This document shows, one piece after another, positions 14,591-27,590 of a DNA stretch of 64,000 bases. The position numbers and the translations under genes are program-made. The DNA comes from Colletes latitarsis (Eukaryota; Arthropoda; Insecta; Hymenoptera; Colletidae), in the NCBI RefSeq assembly GCF_051014445.1, contig NW_027488366.1, positions 23,144,001 to 23,208,000 of the forward strand, read 5' to 3'. Under the pieces are notes generated by a model. That model was not told the DNA's origin and did not search any database. It worked only from the letters and a program-made list of their open reading frames with translations. Positions within the stretch are counted from its first letter, which is position 1. Every line of letters starts with the position of its first letter.

Positions 14591-17500
14591 CATGTTAGGT
14601 CCAGGTTATTTCTGGGATTTGCTCTCATCAGGCTCGTACTTTCGCATATTTCTCATACTCGATGGGCAGATTCTGGGCTTTTTCTGGTTTGGATCACGTA
14701 GTAATGTGGTACCACACGGAAACAGTCCATTAAACCTGGTTTCGATCGATATTTTAGAAGATAACGCATGTTAGGTCTAGGATAGGCCTGAGATTTGCCC
14801 TCATCAGACACATAATTTCGCATTCTTTACGTACTTGTTGAACAGCTCCTGGGTTTTTTTCTGGTTTGGATCACGTAGTAGTGTGGTACCGCACCGAAAC
14901 AGTCAATTAAACCAGGTTTCGATCAATATTTTAGAGGATAACGCAAGTTAGGTATGGGACAGGTCTGGGATTTGCCCTCATCAGACTCATACTTTCGCAC
15001 ACTTCTCATACTCGTTGACAAGATCCTGGGTTTTTTTCTGGTTTGAATCACGTAGTAATGTGGTACCACACTGAAACAGTCGATTAAACCTGGTTTCGAT
15101 CAATATTTTAGAGGATAACGCAAGTTAGGTCTGGGATAAGTCTGGGATTCGCCCTCATCAGGCTCATACTTTCGCGTTTTTCACATACTTGTTGAACAGA
15201 TCCTCGGTTTTTTCTGGTTTGGATCACGTAGTAATGTGGTACCACACTGAAAGAGTCCATTAAACCTGGTTTCGATGAATATTTTAGAGGATAACGCATG
15301 TTAGGTCTGGGATAGGTCTAGGATTTGCCCTCATCAGGCTCATACTTTCCCATATTTTTCATACTTCATGGCTAGATCCTGGGCTTTTTCTGGTTTGGAT
15401 CACGTAGTAATGTGGTACCACACGGAAACAGTCCATTAAACCAGGTTTCGATCGATATTTTAGAAGATAACGCATGTTAGGTCTAGGTTAGGCCTGGGAT
15501 TTGACCTCATCAGACTCATACTTTCGCACACTTCACATACTCGTTGAACAGATCCTGGGTTTTTTCTAGTTTGGATCACGTAGTAATGTGGTACCACACT
15601 GAAACAGTCCATTAAACCTGGTTTCGATCAATATTTTTGAGGATAACGCATGTTAGGTCTGGGTTAGGTCTAGGATTTGCCCTCGTCAGGATCATACTTT
15701 CGCATTTTTCACATACTTGTTGAACAGATCCTGGGTTTTGTCTGGTTTGGATCACGTAGTAGTGTGGTACCACACTGAAACAGTCCATTAAACCTGGTTT
15801 GGATCAATATTTTAGAGGATAACGCATGTTAGGTCTAGGTTAGGTCTGGGATTTTCACTCATCAGACTCATACTATCGCATTCTTCACATACTTCTTGAA
15901 CAGATCCTGGGTTTTTTCTGGTTTGGATCACGTAGTAGTGTGGTACCACACTGAAACAGTCCATTAAACCTGGTTTGGATCAATATTTTAGAGGATAACG
16001 CATGTTAGGTCTAGGTTAGGTCTGGGATTTTCACTCATCAGACTCATACTTTCGCATTCTTCACATACTTGTTGAGCGGATCCTGGGTCTTTTCTGGTTT
16101 GGTTCACGTAGTAATGTGGTACCACACTGAAACAGTCGATTAAACCTGGTTTCGAACAATATTTTAGAGGATAACGCAAGTTAGGTCTGGGATAGGTCTG
16201 GGATTTGACCTCATCAGACTCATACTTTCGCATTCTTCACATACCTGTTGAACGGATCCTGGGTTTTTACTAGTTTGGATGACGTAGTAATGAAGTGCAA
16301 CACTGAAACAGTCAATTAAACCTGGTTTCCATCAATATTTTAGAGGACAACGCATGTTAGGTCTAGGTTAGGCCTGGGATTTGCCCACATCAGGGACATA
16401 CTTTCGCAGTTTTAACATATATGTTGACCTGATCGAGGGTTTTTTCTGCTTTGGATCACGCAGTAAAGTGGTACCACACTGAAACAGTCCATTAAACCTG
16501 GCTTGGATCAATATTTTAGAGGATAACGCATGTTAGGTCTAGGTTAGCCCTGGGATTTTCACTCATCAGACTCATACTTTAGCATTCTTCACATACTTGT
16601 TGAACAGATACAGGGTTTTTTCTGGTTTGGTTCACGTAGTAATGTGGTACCACACTGAAACATTCAATTAAACCTGGTCTTGATAAATATTTTAGAGGAT
16701 AACGCATGGTAGGTTTGGGTTAGGTCTTGGATTTGCCCTCATCAGGCTCATACTTTCGCATATTTCTCATACTTCATGGCTAGACCCTGGGCTGTTTCTG
16801 GATTGTATCACGTAGTAATGTGGTACCACGCTGAAACAATCAATTATACCTTATTTCGATCAATATTTTAGTGGATAACGCAAGTTAGGTCTGGGTTAGG
16901 TCTGGGTTTCGCCCTCATCAGGCTCATACTTTCGCATTCTTCACATACTTGTTGGACGGATCCTGGGTTTTTACGGGTTAGGATCACGTAGTAATGTGGT
17001 ACCACACTGAAACATTCAATTAAACCTGGTCTTGATAAATATTTTAGAGGATAACGCATGTTAGCTCTGGGATAGTTCTGGGATTTGCCCTCATCAGACT
17101 CATACTTTCGCACACTTCACATACTCGTTGAACAGATCCTGGGTTATTTTCTGGTTTGGATCACATAGTAATGTGGTACCACACTGAAACAGACGATTAA
17201 ACCAGATTTCGATCAATATTTTTGAGGATAACGCATGTTAGGTCTAGGTTAGGCCGGGGTTTTTCACTCATCACACTCATACTTTCGCATTCTTCACATA
17301 GTTGTTGAACGGATCCTGGGTTTTTACTGGTTTGGATCACGTAGTAACGAAGTGCAACACTGAAACAGTCAATTAAACCTGGTTTCCATCAATATTTTAG
17401 AGAATAATTCATGTTAGGTCTAGGTTAGGTCTGGGATTTGCTCTCATCAGGCTCATTCTTTCGCATATTTCTCATACTTGATGGCTAGATCCTGGGCTTT

Positions 17501-19160
17501 TTCTGGATTGCATCACGTAGTAATGAAGTACAACACTGAAACAGTCGATTAAACCTGGTTTCCATCAATATCTTAGAGGACAACGCAAGTTAGGTCTTGG
17601 ATAGGTCTGGGATTTGCCCTCATCAGGCTCATACTTTCGCGTTTTTCACATACTTGTTGAACAGATCCTGGGTTTTTTCCGGTTTGGGTCACGTAGTAGT
17701 GTGGTACCACACTGAAACAGTCCACTAAACCTGGTTTGGATCAATATTTTAGAGAATAACGCAAGTTAGGTCTGGGATAGGTCTGGGATTCGCCCTCATC
17801 AGGCTCATACATTCGCATATTTCTCATACTTCATGGCTAGATCCTGGGCTGTTTCTGGATTGCATCACGTAGTAATGAAGTACAACACTGAAACAGTCAA
17901 TTAAACCTGGTTTCCATCAATATCTTAGAGGACAACGCAAGTTAGGTCTGTGATAGGTCTGGGATTTGCCCTCATCAGGCTCATACTTTCGCGTTTTTCA
18001 CATACTTGCTGAACAGATCCTGGTTTTTTTCTGGTTTGGATCACGTAGTAGTGTGGTACCACACTGAAACAGTCCATTAAACCTGGTTTGGATCAATATT
18101 TTAGAGGATAACGCATGTTAGGTCTAGGTTAGGTCTGGGATTTTCACTCATCAGACTCATACTTTCGCATTCTTCAGATACTTTTTGAACGGATCCTGGG
18201 TTTTTACTGGTTTGGATCACGTAGTAATGTGGTACCACGCTGAAACATTCAATTAAACCTGGTCTTGATAAATATTTTAGAGGATGACGCATGTTAGGTC
18301 TGGGTTAGGTCTAGGATTTGCCTCCATCAGGCTCATACTTTCGCATATTTCTCATACTTCATGGCTGGATCCTGGGCTATTTCTGGATTGGGTCACGTAG
18401 TAATGTGGTACCTCCTGAAACAATCAATTAAACCTGGTCATGATAAGTATTTTAGAGAATAATTCATGTTAGGTCTAGGTTAGGTCTGGGATTTGCTCTC
18501 ATCAGACTCATACTTTCGCATTCTTCACATACTTTTTGAACGGATCCTGGGTTTTTTCTGGTTTGGATGACGTAGTAATGTGGGACCACACTGAAACAAT
18601 CAATTAAACCTGGTATTGATAATTATTTTAGAGGATAACGCATGTTAGGTCTGGGATAGGTCTGGGATTTGCCCTCATCAGACTCATACTTTCGCACACT
18701 TCGCATACTCGTTGAACAGATCCTGGGTTATTTTCTGGTTTGGATCACATAGTAATGTGGTACCACACTGAAACAGTCGAATAAACCAGGTTTCGAGGAT
18801 AACGCATGTTAGGTCTAGGTTAGGCCGGGGTTTTTCACACATCAGACTCATACTTTCGCATTCCTCACATACTTGTTGAACGGATCCTGGGTTTTAACTG
18901 GTCTGGATCACGTAGAAATGTGGTACCACACTGAAACATTCAATTAAACCTGGTCTTGATAAATATTTTAGAGGATGACGCATGTTAGGTGTGGGTTAGG
19001 TCTAGGATTTGCCACCATCAGGCTCATACTTTCGCATATATCTCATACTTTATGGCTGGATCCTGGGCTATTTCTGGATTGGATCACGTAGTAATGTGGT
19101 ACCACACTGAAATTGTCAATTAAACCTGGTTTTGATCAATATTTTAGAGAATAATTCGTG
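14591..19160 (+). repeat. Mosaic satellite with single-monomer amplification
   Basis: Continuing monomers of mixed subtype. Around 15735-16080, adjacent monomers are near copies of one another (offset 176), showing local one-monomer expansion. The segment 15915-16245 also matches 10280-10610 at a 32-monomer offset (~5636), the same spacing seen further left. The block 18594-19095 reappears at 24568-25069. No gene is seen. Confidence 0.8.
18780..18805 (+). repeat. Satellite monomer with 13-bp deletion
   Basis: The usual path from TTTCGATCAATATTTTTGAGG is shortened to TTTCGAGG, removing 13 bases between short GA repeats. The same deletion recurs at 24770, where it marks a shared duplication. 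Confidence 0.85.
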
Positions 19161-21430
19161 TTATGTCTAGGTTAGGTCTGGGATTTGCTCTCATCAGGCT
19201 CATTCTTTCGCATATTTCTCATACTTGATGGCTAGATCCTGGGCTTTTTCTGGATTGCATCACGTAGTAATGAAGTACAACACTGAAACAGTCAATTAAA
19301 CCTGGTTTCCATCAATATTTTAGAGGACAACGCATGTTAGGTCTAGGTTAGGCCTCGGATTTGCCCTCATCAGGGTCATACTTCCGCAGTTTTTACATAC
19401 ATGTTGACCTGAGCGAGGGTTTTTTCTGCTTTGGATCACGTAGTGAAGTGGTACCACACTGAAACAGTCCATTAAACCTGGTTTGGATCAATATTTTAGA
19501 GGATAACGCATGTTAGGTCTGGGTTAGCCCTGGGATTTTCACTCATCAGACTCATACTTTCGCATTCTTCACATACTTGTTGATCGGATCCTGGGTTTTT
19601 TCTGGTTTGGATCACGTAGTAATGTGGGACCACACTGAAACAATCAATTAAACCTGGTCATGATATCTATTTTAGAGGATAACGCATGTTAGGTCTGGGA
19701 TAGGTCTGGGATTCGCCCACATCAGGCTCATACTTTCGCATATATCTCATACTTGATGGCTAGATCCTGGGCTTTTTCTGGATTGCATCACGTAGTAATG
19801 AAGTACAACACTGAAACAGTCAATTAAACCTGGTTTCCATCAATATCATAGAGGACAACGCAAGTTAGGTCAGGGATAGGTCTGGGATTTGCCCTCATCA
19901 GGCTCACACTTTCGCGTTTTTCACATACTTGTTGAACAGATCCTGGGTTTTTTCCGGTTTGGGTCACGTAGTAGCGTGGTACCACACTGAAACAGTCGAT
20001 TAAACCTGGTTTCGATCAATAGTCTTGAGGATAACGCATGTTAGGTCTAGGTTAGGCCGGGGATTTTCACTCATCAGACTCATACTTTCGCATTCTTCAC
20101 ATACTTGTTGAACGGATCCTGGGTTTTTTCTGGTTTGGATCACGTAGTAATGTGGGACCACACTGAAGCAGTCAATTACACCTGGTTTCGATCAATGTTT
20201 TGGAGAATATTTCAAGTTAGGTCTAGGTTAGGTCTGGGATTTGCTCTCATCAGGCTCATTCTTTCGCATATTTCTCATACTTGATGGCTAGATCCTGGGC
20301 TTTTTCTGGATTGCATCACATAGTAATGAAGTACAACACTGAAACAGTCAATTAAACCTGGTTTCCATCAATATTTTAGAGGACAACGCATGTTAGGTCT
20401 AGGTTAGGCCTGGGATTTGCCCTCATCAGGGTCATACTTCCGCAGTTTTTACATACATGTTGACCTGAGCGAGGGTTTTTTCTGCTTTGGATCACGTAGT
20501 GAAGTGGTACCACACTGAAACAGTCCATTAAACCTGGTTTGGATCAATATTTTAGAGGATAACGCATGTTAGGTCTGGGTTAGCCCTGGGATTTTCACTC
20601 ATCAGACTCATACTTTCGCATTCTTCACATACTTGTTGATCGGATCCTGGGTTTTTTCTGGTTTGGATCACGTAGTAATGTGGGACCACACTGAAACAAT
20701 CAATTAAACCTGGTCATGATATCTATTTTAGAGGATAACGCATGTTAGGTCTGGGATAGGTCTGGGATTCGCCCACATCAGGCTCATACTTTCGCATATA
20801 TCTCATACTTGATGGCTAGATCCTGGGCTTTTTCTGGATTGCATCACGTAGTAATGAAGTACAACACTGAAACAGTCAATTAAACCTGGTTTCCATCAAT
20901 ATCATAGAGGACAACGCAAGTTAGGTCAGGGATAGGTCTGGGATTTGCCCTCATCAGGCTCACACTTTCGCGTTTTTCACATACTTGTTGAACAGATCCT
21001 GGGTTTTTTCCGGTTTGGGTCACGTAGTAGTGTGGTACCACACTGAAACAGTCGATTAAACCTGGTTTCGATCAATAGTTTTGAGGATAACGCATGTTAG
21101 GTCTAGGTTAGGCCGGGGATTTTCACTCATCAGACTCATACTTTCGCATTCTTCACATACTTGTTGAACGGATCCTGGGTTTTTTCTGGTTTGGATCACG
21201 TAGTAATGTGGGACCACACTGAAGCAGTCAATTACACCTGGTTTCGATCAATGTTTTGGAGAATATTTCATGTTAGGTCTAGGTTAGGTCTGGGATTTGC
21301 TCTCATCAGGCTCATTCTTTCGCATATTTCTCATACTTCATGGCTAGATCCTGGGCTTTTTCTGGATTGCATCACGTAGTAATGAAGTACAACACTGAAA
21401 CAGTCAATTAAACCTGGTTTCCATCAATAT
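19160..21430 (+). repeat. Two tandem 6-monomer units (1056 bp)
   Basis: Bases 19321-20376 are repeated at 20377-21432 with very few differences (offset 1056). Shared rare variants include CTTCCGCAGTTTTTACATAC, GACCTGAGCGAGGG, CATGATATCTATTTTAG and the AATGTTTTGGAGAATATTTC junction. This is the cleanest tandem higher-order repeat in the window and one of the youngest. Confidence 0.9.
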
Positions 21431-24400
21431 CTTAGAGGACAACGCAAGTTAGGGCTGGGAGAGGTCTGGGATTTGCTCTCATCAGGCTCATACTTTCGCG
21501 TTTTTCACATACTTGTTGAACAGATCCTGGGTTTTTTCTGGTTTGGATCACGTAGTAATGTGGGACCACACTGAAACAATCAATTAAACCTGGTCATGAC
21601 AAATATTTTAGAGGATAACGCATGTTAGGTCTAGGTTAGGTCTGGGATTTTCACTCATCAGACTCATACTTTCGCATTCTTCACATACTTTCTGAACGGA
21701 TCCTGGGTTTTTTCTGGTTTGGATCACGTAGTAATGTGGGATCACACTGAAACAATCAATTAAACCTGGTATTGATAAATATTTTAGAGGATAACGCATG
21801 TTAGGTCTGGGATAGGTCTGGGATTTGCCCTCATCAGACTCATACGTTCGCATTCTTCACATACTTTTTGAACGGATCCTGGGATTTTTCTGGTTTGGAT
21901 CACGTAGTAATGTGGGACCACACTGAAACAATCAATTAAACCTGGTCATGATAAATATTTTAGAGGATAACGCATGATAGGTCTGGGTTAGGTCTAGGAT
22001 TTGCCCTCGTCAGACTCATACTTTCGCGTTTTTCACATACTTGTTGAACAGATCCTGGGGTTTTTCTGGTTTGGGTCACGTAGTACTGTGGTACCACACT
22101 GAAATAGTCGATTAAACCAGGTTTCGATCAATATTTTTGAGGATAACGCATGTTAGGTCTAGGTTAGGCCTGGGATTTTCACTCATCAGACACATACTTT
22201 CGCATTCTTCACATACTTGTTGAACGGATCCTGGGTTTTTTCTGGTTTGGATCACGTAGTAATGTGGGACCACACTGAAGCAGTCAATTACACCTGGTTT
22301 CGATCAATGTTTTGGAGAATATTTCATGTTAGGTCTAGGTTAGGTCTGGGATTTGCTCTCATCAGGCTCATTCTTTCGCATATTTCTCATACTTGATGGC
22401 TAGATCCTGGGCTTTTTCTGGATTGCATCACGTAGCAATGACGTACAACACTGAAACTGTAAATTATACCTGGTTTACATCAATATTTTAGAGGACAACG
22501 CATGTCAGGTCTAGGTTAGGCCTGGGGTTTGCCCTCATCAGGGTCATACTTTCGCAGTTTTAACATACATGTTGGCCTGATCGAGGGTTATTTCTGCTTT
22601 GGATCGCGTAGTGAAGTGGTACCACACTGAAGCAGTCCATTAAACCTGGTTTGGATCAATATTTTAGAGGATAACGCATGTTAGGTTTGGGTTAGGTCTA
22701 GGATTTGCCCTCATCAGGCTCATACTTTCGCATATTTCTCATACTTCATGACTAGATCCTGGGCTGTTTCTGGATTGTATCACGTAGTAATGTGGTACCA
22801 CGCTGAAACAGTCGATTAAACCAGGTTTCGATCAATAATTTTGAGGATAACGCATGTTAGGTCTAGGTTAGGCCTGGGATTTTCACTCATCAGACACATG
22901 CTTTCGTATTCTTCACATACTTGTAGAACGGATCCTGGGTTTTTTCTGGTTTGGATCACGTAGCAATGTGGTACCACACTGAGACAGTCGATTAAACCTG
23001 GTTTCGATCAATATTTTAGAGGATAACGCAAGTTTGGTCTGGGATAGGTCTGGGATTTGCCCTCATCAGGCTCATACTTTCGCGTTTTTCACATACTTGT
23101 TGAACAGATCCTGGGTTTTTTCTGGTTTGGGTCACGTAGTAATGTGGTACCACACTGAAACAGTCGATTAAACCAGGTTTCGATCAATAATTTTGAGGAT
23201 AACGCATGTTAGGTCTAGGTTAGGCCTGGGATTTTCACTCATCAGACTCATACTTTCGCGTTCCTCACATGCTTGTTGAACAGATCCTGGGTTTTTTCTG
23301 GTTTGGATCACGTAGCAGTGTGGCACCACACGGAAACAGTCCATCAAACCTGGTTTCGATCAATATTTTTGAGGATAACGCATGTTAGGTCTAGGTTAGG
23401 CCTGGGATTTTCACTCATCAGACACATGCTTTCGTATTCTTCACATACTTGTTGAACGGATCCTGGGTTTTTTCTGGTTTGGATCACGTAGTAATGTGGG
23501 ACCACACTGAAACAGTCAATTAAACCTGGATTCGACCAATATTTCAGAGAATAATTCATGTTAGTTCTAGGTTAGGTCTGGGATTTGCTCTGATCAGGCT
23601 CATTCTTTCGCATATTTCTCATACTTGATGGCTAGATCCTGGGCTATTTCTGGATTGCTTCACGTAGTAATGAAGTGCAACAATGAAACAGTCAATTAAA
23701 CCTGGTTTCCATCAATATCTTAGAGGACAACGCAAGTTAGGTCTGTGATATGTCTGGGATTTGCCCTCATCAGGCTCATACTTTCGCCTTTTTCACATAC
23801 TTGTTGAACAGATCCTGGGTTTTTTCTGGTTTGAATCACGTAGTAGTGTGGCACCACACGGAAACAGTCCATCAAACCTGATTTGGATCAATATTTTAGA
23901 GGATAACGTATGTTAGGTCTAGGTTAGGTCTGGGATTTTCACTCATCAGACTCATACTTTCGCATTCTTCACATACTTGTTGAACGGATCCTGGGTTTTT
24001 TTCTGGTTTGGATCACGTAGTAATGTGGAACCACACTGAAACAATCAATTAAACATGGTCTTGATAAATATTTTAGAGGATGACGCATGTTAGGTCTGGG
24101 TTAGGTCTAGGATTTGCCCCCATCAGGCTCATACTTTCGCATATTTCTCATACTTTGTGGCTGGATCCTGGGCTATTTCTGGATTGGATCACGTAGTAAT
24201 GTGGTACCACACTGAAATTGTCAATTAAACCTGGTATTGATAATTATTTTAGAGGATAACGCATGTTAGGTCTGGGATAGGTCTGGGATTTGCCCTCATC
24301 AGGCTCATACTTTCGCCTTTTTCACATACTTGTTGAACAGATCCTGGGTTTTTTCTGGTTTGAATCACGTAGTAGTGTGGCACCACACGGAAACAGTCCA

Positions 24401-27400
24401 TCAAACCTGATTTGGATCAATATTTTAGAGGATAACGTATGTTAGGTCTAGGTTAGGTCTGGGATTTTCACTCATCAGACTCATACTTTCGCATTCTTCA
24501 CATACTTGTTGAACGGATCCTGGGTTTTTTTCTGGTTTGGATCACGTAGTAATGTGGAACTACACTGAAACAATCAATTAAACCTGGTATTGATAATTAT
24601 TTTAGAGGATAACGCATGTTAGGTCTGGGATAGGTCTGGGATTTGCCCTCATCAGACTCATACTTTCGCACACTTCACATACTCGTTGAACAGATCCTGG
24701 GTTATTTTCTGGTTTGGATCACATAGTAATGTGGTACCACACTGAAACAGTCGAATAAACCAGGTTTCGAGGATAACGCATGTTAGGTCTAGGTTAGGCC
24801 GGGGTTTTTCACACATCAGACTCATACTTTCGCATTCCTCACATACTTGTTGAACGGATCCTGGGTTTTAACTGGTTTGGATCACGTAGTAATGTGGTAC
24901 CACACTGAAACATTCAATTAAACATGGTCTTGATAAATATTTTAGAGGATGACGCATGTTAGGTCTGGGTTAGGTCTAGGATTTGCCCCCATCAGGCTCA
25001 TACTTTCGCATATTTCTCATACTTTATGGCTGGATCCTGGGCTATTTCTGGATTGGATCACGTAGTAATGTGGGACCACACTGAAACAATCAATTAAACC
25101 TGGTCATGATAAATATTTTAGAGGATAACGCATGTTAGGTCTAGGTTAGGTCTGGGATTTTCACTCATCAGACTCATACTTTCGCATTCTTCACATACTT
25201 TCTGAACGGATCCTGGGTTTTTTCTGGTTTGGATCACGTAGTAATGTGGGATCACACTGAAACAATCAATTAAACCTGGTATTGATAAATATTTTAGAGG
25301 ATAACGCATGTTAGGTCTGGGATAGGTCAGGGATTTGCCCTCATCAGGCTCATACTTTCGCGTTTTTCACATACTTGTTGAACAGATCCTGGGTTTTTTC
25401 TGGTTTGGATCACGTAGTAATGTGGGACCACACTGAAGCAGTCAATTACACCTGGTTTCGATCAATGTTTTGGAGAATATTTCATGTTAGGTCTAGGTTA
25501 GGTCTGGGATTTGCTCTCATCAGGCTCATTCTTTCGCATATTTCTCATACTTGATGGCTAGATCCTGGGCTTTTTCTGGATTGCATCACGTAGTAGTGTG
25601 GTACCACACTGAAACAGTCGATTAAACCTGGTTTCGATCAATATTTTTGAGGATAACGCATGTTAGTTCTAGGTTAGGCCGGGGATTTTCACTCATCAGA
25701 CTCATACGCTCGCATTCTTCATATACTTTTTGAACGGATCCTGGGATTTTTCTGGTTTGGATCACGTAGTAATGTGGGACCACACTGAAACAATCAATTA
25801 AACCTGGTCATGATAAATATTTTAGAGGATAACGCATGATAGGTCTGGGTTAGGTCTAGGATTTGCCCTCGTCAGACTCATACTTTCGCGTTTTTCACAT
25901 ACTTGTTGAACAGATCCTGGGGTTTTTCTGGTTTGGGTCACGTAGTACTGTGGTACCACACTGAAATAGTCGATTAAACCAGGTTTCGATCAATATTTTT
26001 GAGGATAACGCATGTTAGGTCTAGGTTAGGCCTGGGATTTTCACTCATCAGACACATACTTTCGCATTCTTCACATACTTGTTGAACGGATCCTGGGTTT
26101 TTTCTGGTTTGGATCACATAGTAATGTGGGACCACACTGAAGCAGTCAATTACACCTGGTTTCGATCAATGTTTTGGAGAATATTTCATGTTAGGTCTAG
26201 GTTAGGTCTGGGATTTGCTCTCATCAGGCTCATTCTTTCGCATATTTCTCATACTTGATGGCTAGATCCTGGGCTTTTTCTGGATTGCATCACGTAGTAA
26301 TGACGTACAACACTGAAACTGTAAATTATACCTGGTTTACATCAATATTTTAGAGGACAACGCATGTCAGGTCTAGGTTAGGCCTGGGGTTTGCCCTCAT
26401 CAGGGTCATACTTTCGCAGTTTTAACATACATGTTGGCCTGATCGAGGGTTATTTCTGCTTTGGATCGCGTAGTGAAGTGGTACCACAGTGAAGCAGTCC
26501 ACTAAACCTGGTTTGGATCAATATTTTAGAGGATAACGCATGTTAGGTTTGGGTTAGGTCTAGGATTTGCCCTCATCAGGCTCATACTTTCGCATATTTC
26601 TCATACTTCATGACTAGATCCTGGGCTGTTTCTGGATTGTATCACGTAGTAATGTGGTACCACGCTGAAACAGTCAATTAAAACTGGTTTCGATCAATAT
26701 TTTAGAGGATAACGCAAGCTAGGTCTGGGATAGGTCTGGGATTCGCCCTCATCAGGCTCATACTTTCGCGTTTTTCACATACTTGTTGAACTGATCCTGG
26801 GTTTTTTCTGGTTTGGATCACGTAGCAATGTGGTACCACACCGAAACAGTCGATTAAACCTGGTTTCGATCAATATTTTAGAGGATAACGCAAGTTTGGT
26901 CTGGGATAGGTCTGTGATTTGCCCTCATCAGGCTCATACTTTCGCGTTTTTCACATACTTGTTGAACAGATCCTGGGTTTTTTCTGGTTTGGATCACGTA
27001 GTAATGTGGGACCACACTGAAACAATCAATTAAACCTGGTCATGATAAATATTTTAGAGAATAATTCATGTTAGGTCTAGGTTAGGTCTGGGATTTGCTC
27101 TCATCAGGCTCATTCTTTCGCATATCTCTCACACTTGAGGGCTAGATCCTGGGCTTTTTCTGGATTGCATCACGTAGTAATGAAGTACAACACTGAAACA
27201 GTCAATTAAACCTGGTTTCCATCAATATCTTAGAGGACAACGCAAGTTAGGTCTGGGATAGGTCTGGGATTTGCTCTCATCAGGCTCATACTTTCGCGTT
27301 TTTCACATACTTGTTGGACAGATCCTGGGTTTTTCTGGTTTGGATCACGTAGTAATGTGGGACCACACTGAAACAATCAATTAAACCTGGTCATGATAAA

Positions 27401-27590
27401 TATTTTAGAGGATAACGCATGTTAGGTCTAGGTTAGGTCTGGGATTTGCTCTCATCAGGCTCATTCTTTCTCATATTTCTCATACTAGATGGCTAGTTCC
27501 TGGGCTTTTTCTGGATTGCATCACATAGTAATGCAGTACAACACTGAAACACTCTATTAAACCTGGTTTCGATCAATATTATTGAGGATA
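21431..27590 (+). repeat. Mosaic satellite with 3- and ~22-monomer duplications
   Basis: Positions 21870-22830 match 25730-26690 (offset ~3862), sharing TAGTACTGTGG and CTGAAATAGTC. Positions 21556-21830 match 25066-25340 (offset 3510). Positions 23775-24060 match 24303-24590 (offset 528, three monomers), sharing TTTCGCCTTTTTCAC and CATCAAACCTGATTTGG. The offsets fall 10-14 bp short of whole multiples of 176 because a 13-bp-deleted monomer at 24770 lies between the copies. No gene is seen. Confidence 0.8.
24754..24779 (+). repeat. Satellite monomer with the same 13-bp deletion
   Basis: TTTCGAGGATAACG at 24765-24778 repeats the junction seen at ~18796, with the shared neighbouring variant GTCGAATAAACC. 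Identical breakpoints and flanks show common descent, not independent loss. Confidence 0.85.

Noticed and set aside
14592..14774. Plus-strand short frames of about 60-70 codons in the array (for example here, 21161-21379 and 28940-29143)
   Set aside because: They are translations of ordinary monomers, repeat only where the monomers are duplicated, and have no start context or domain.
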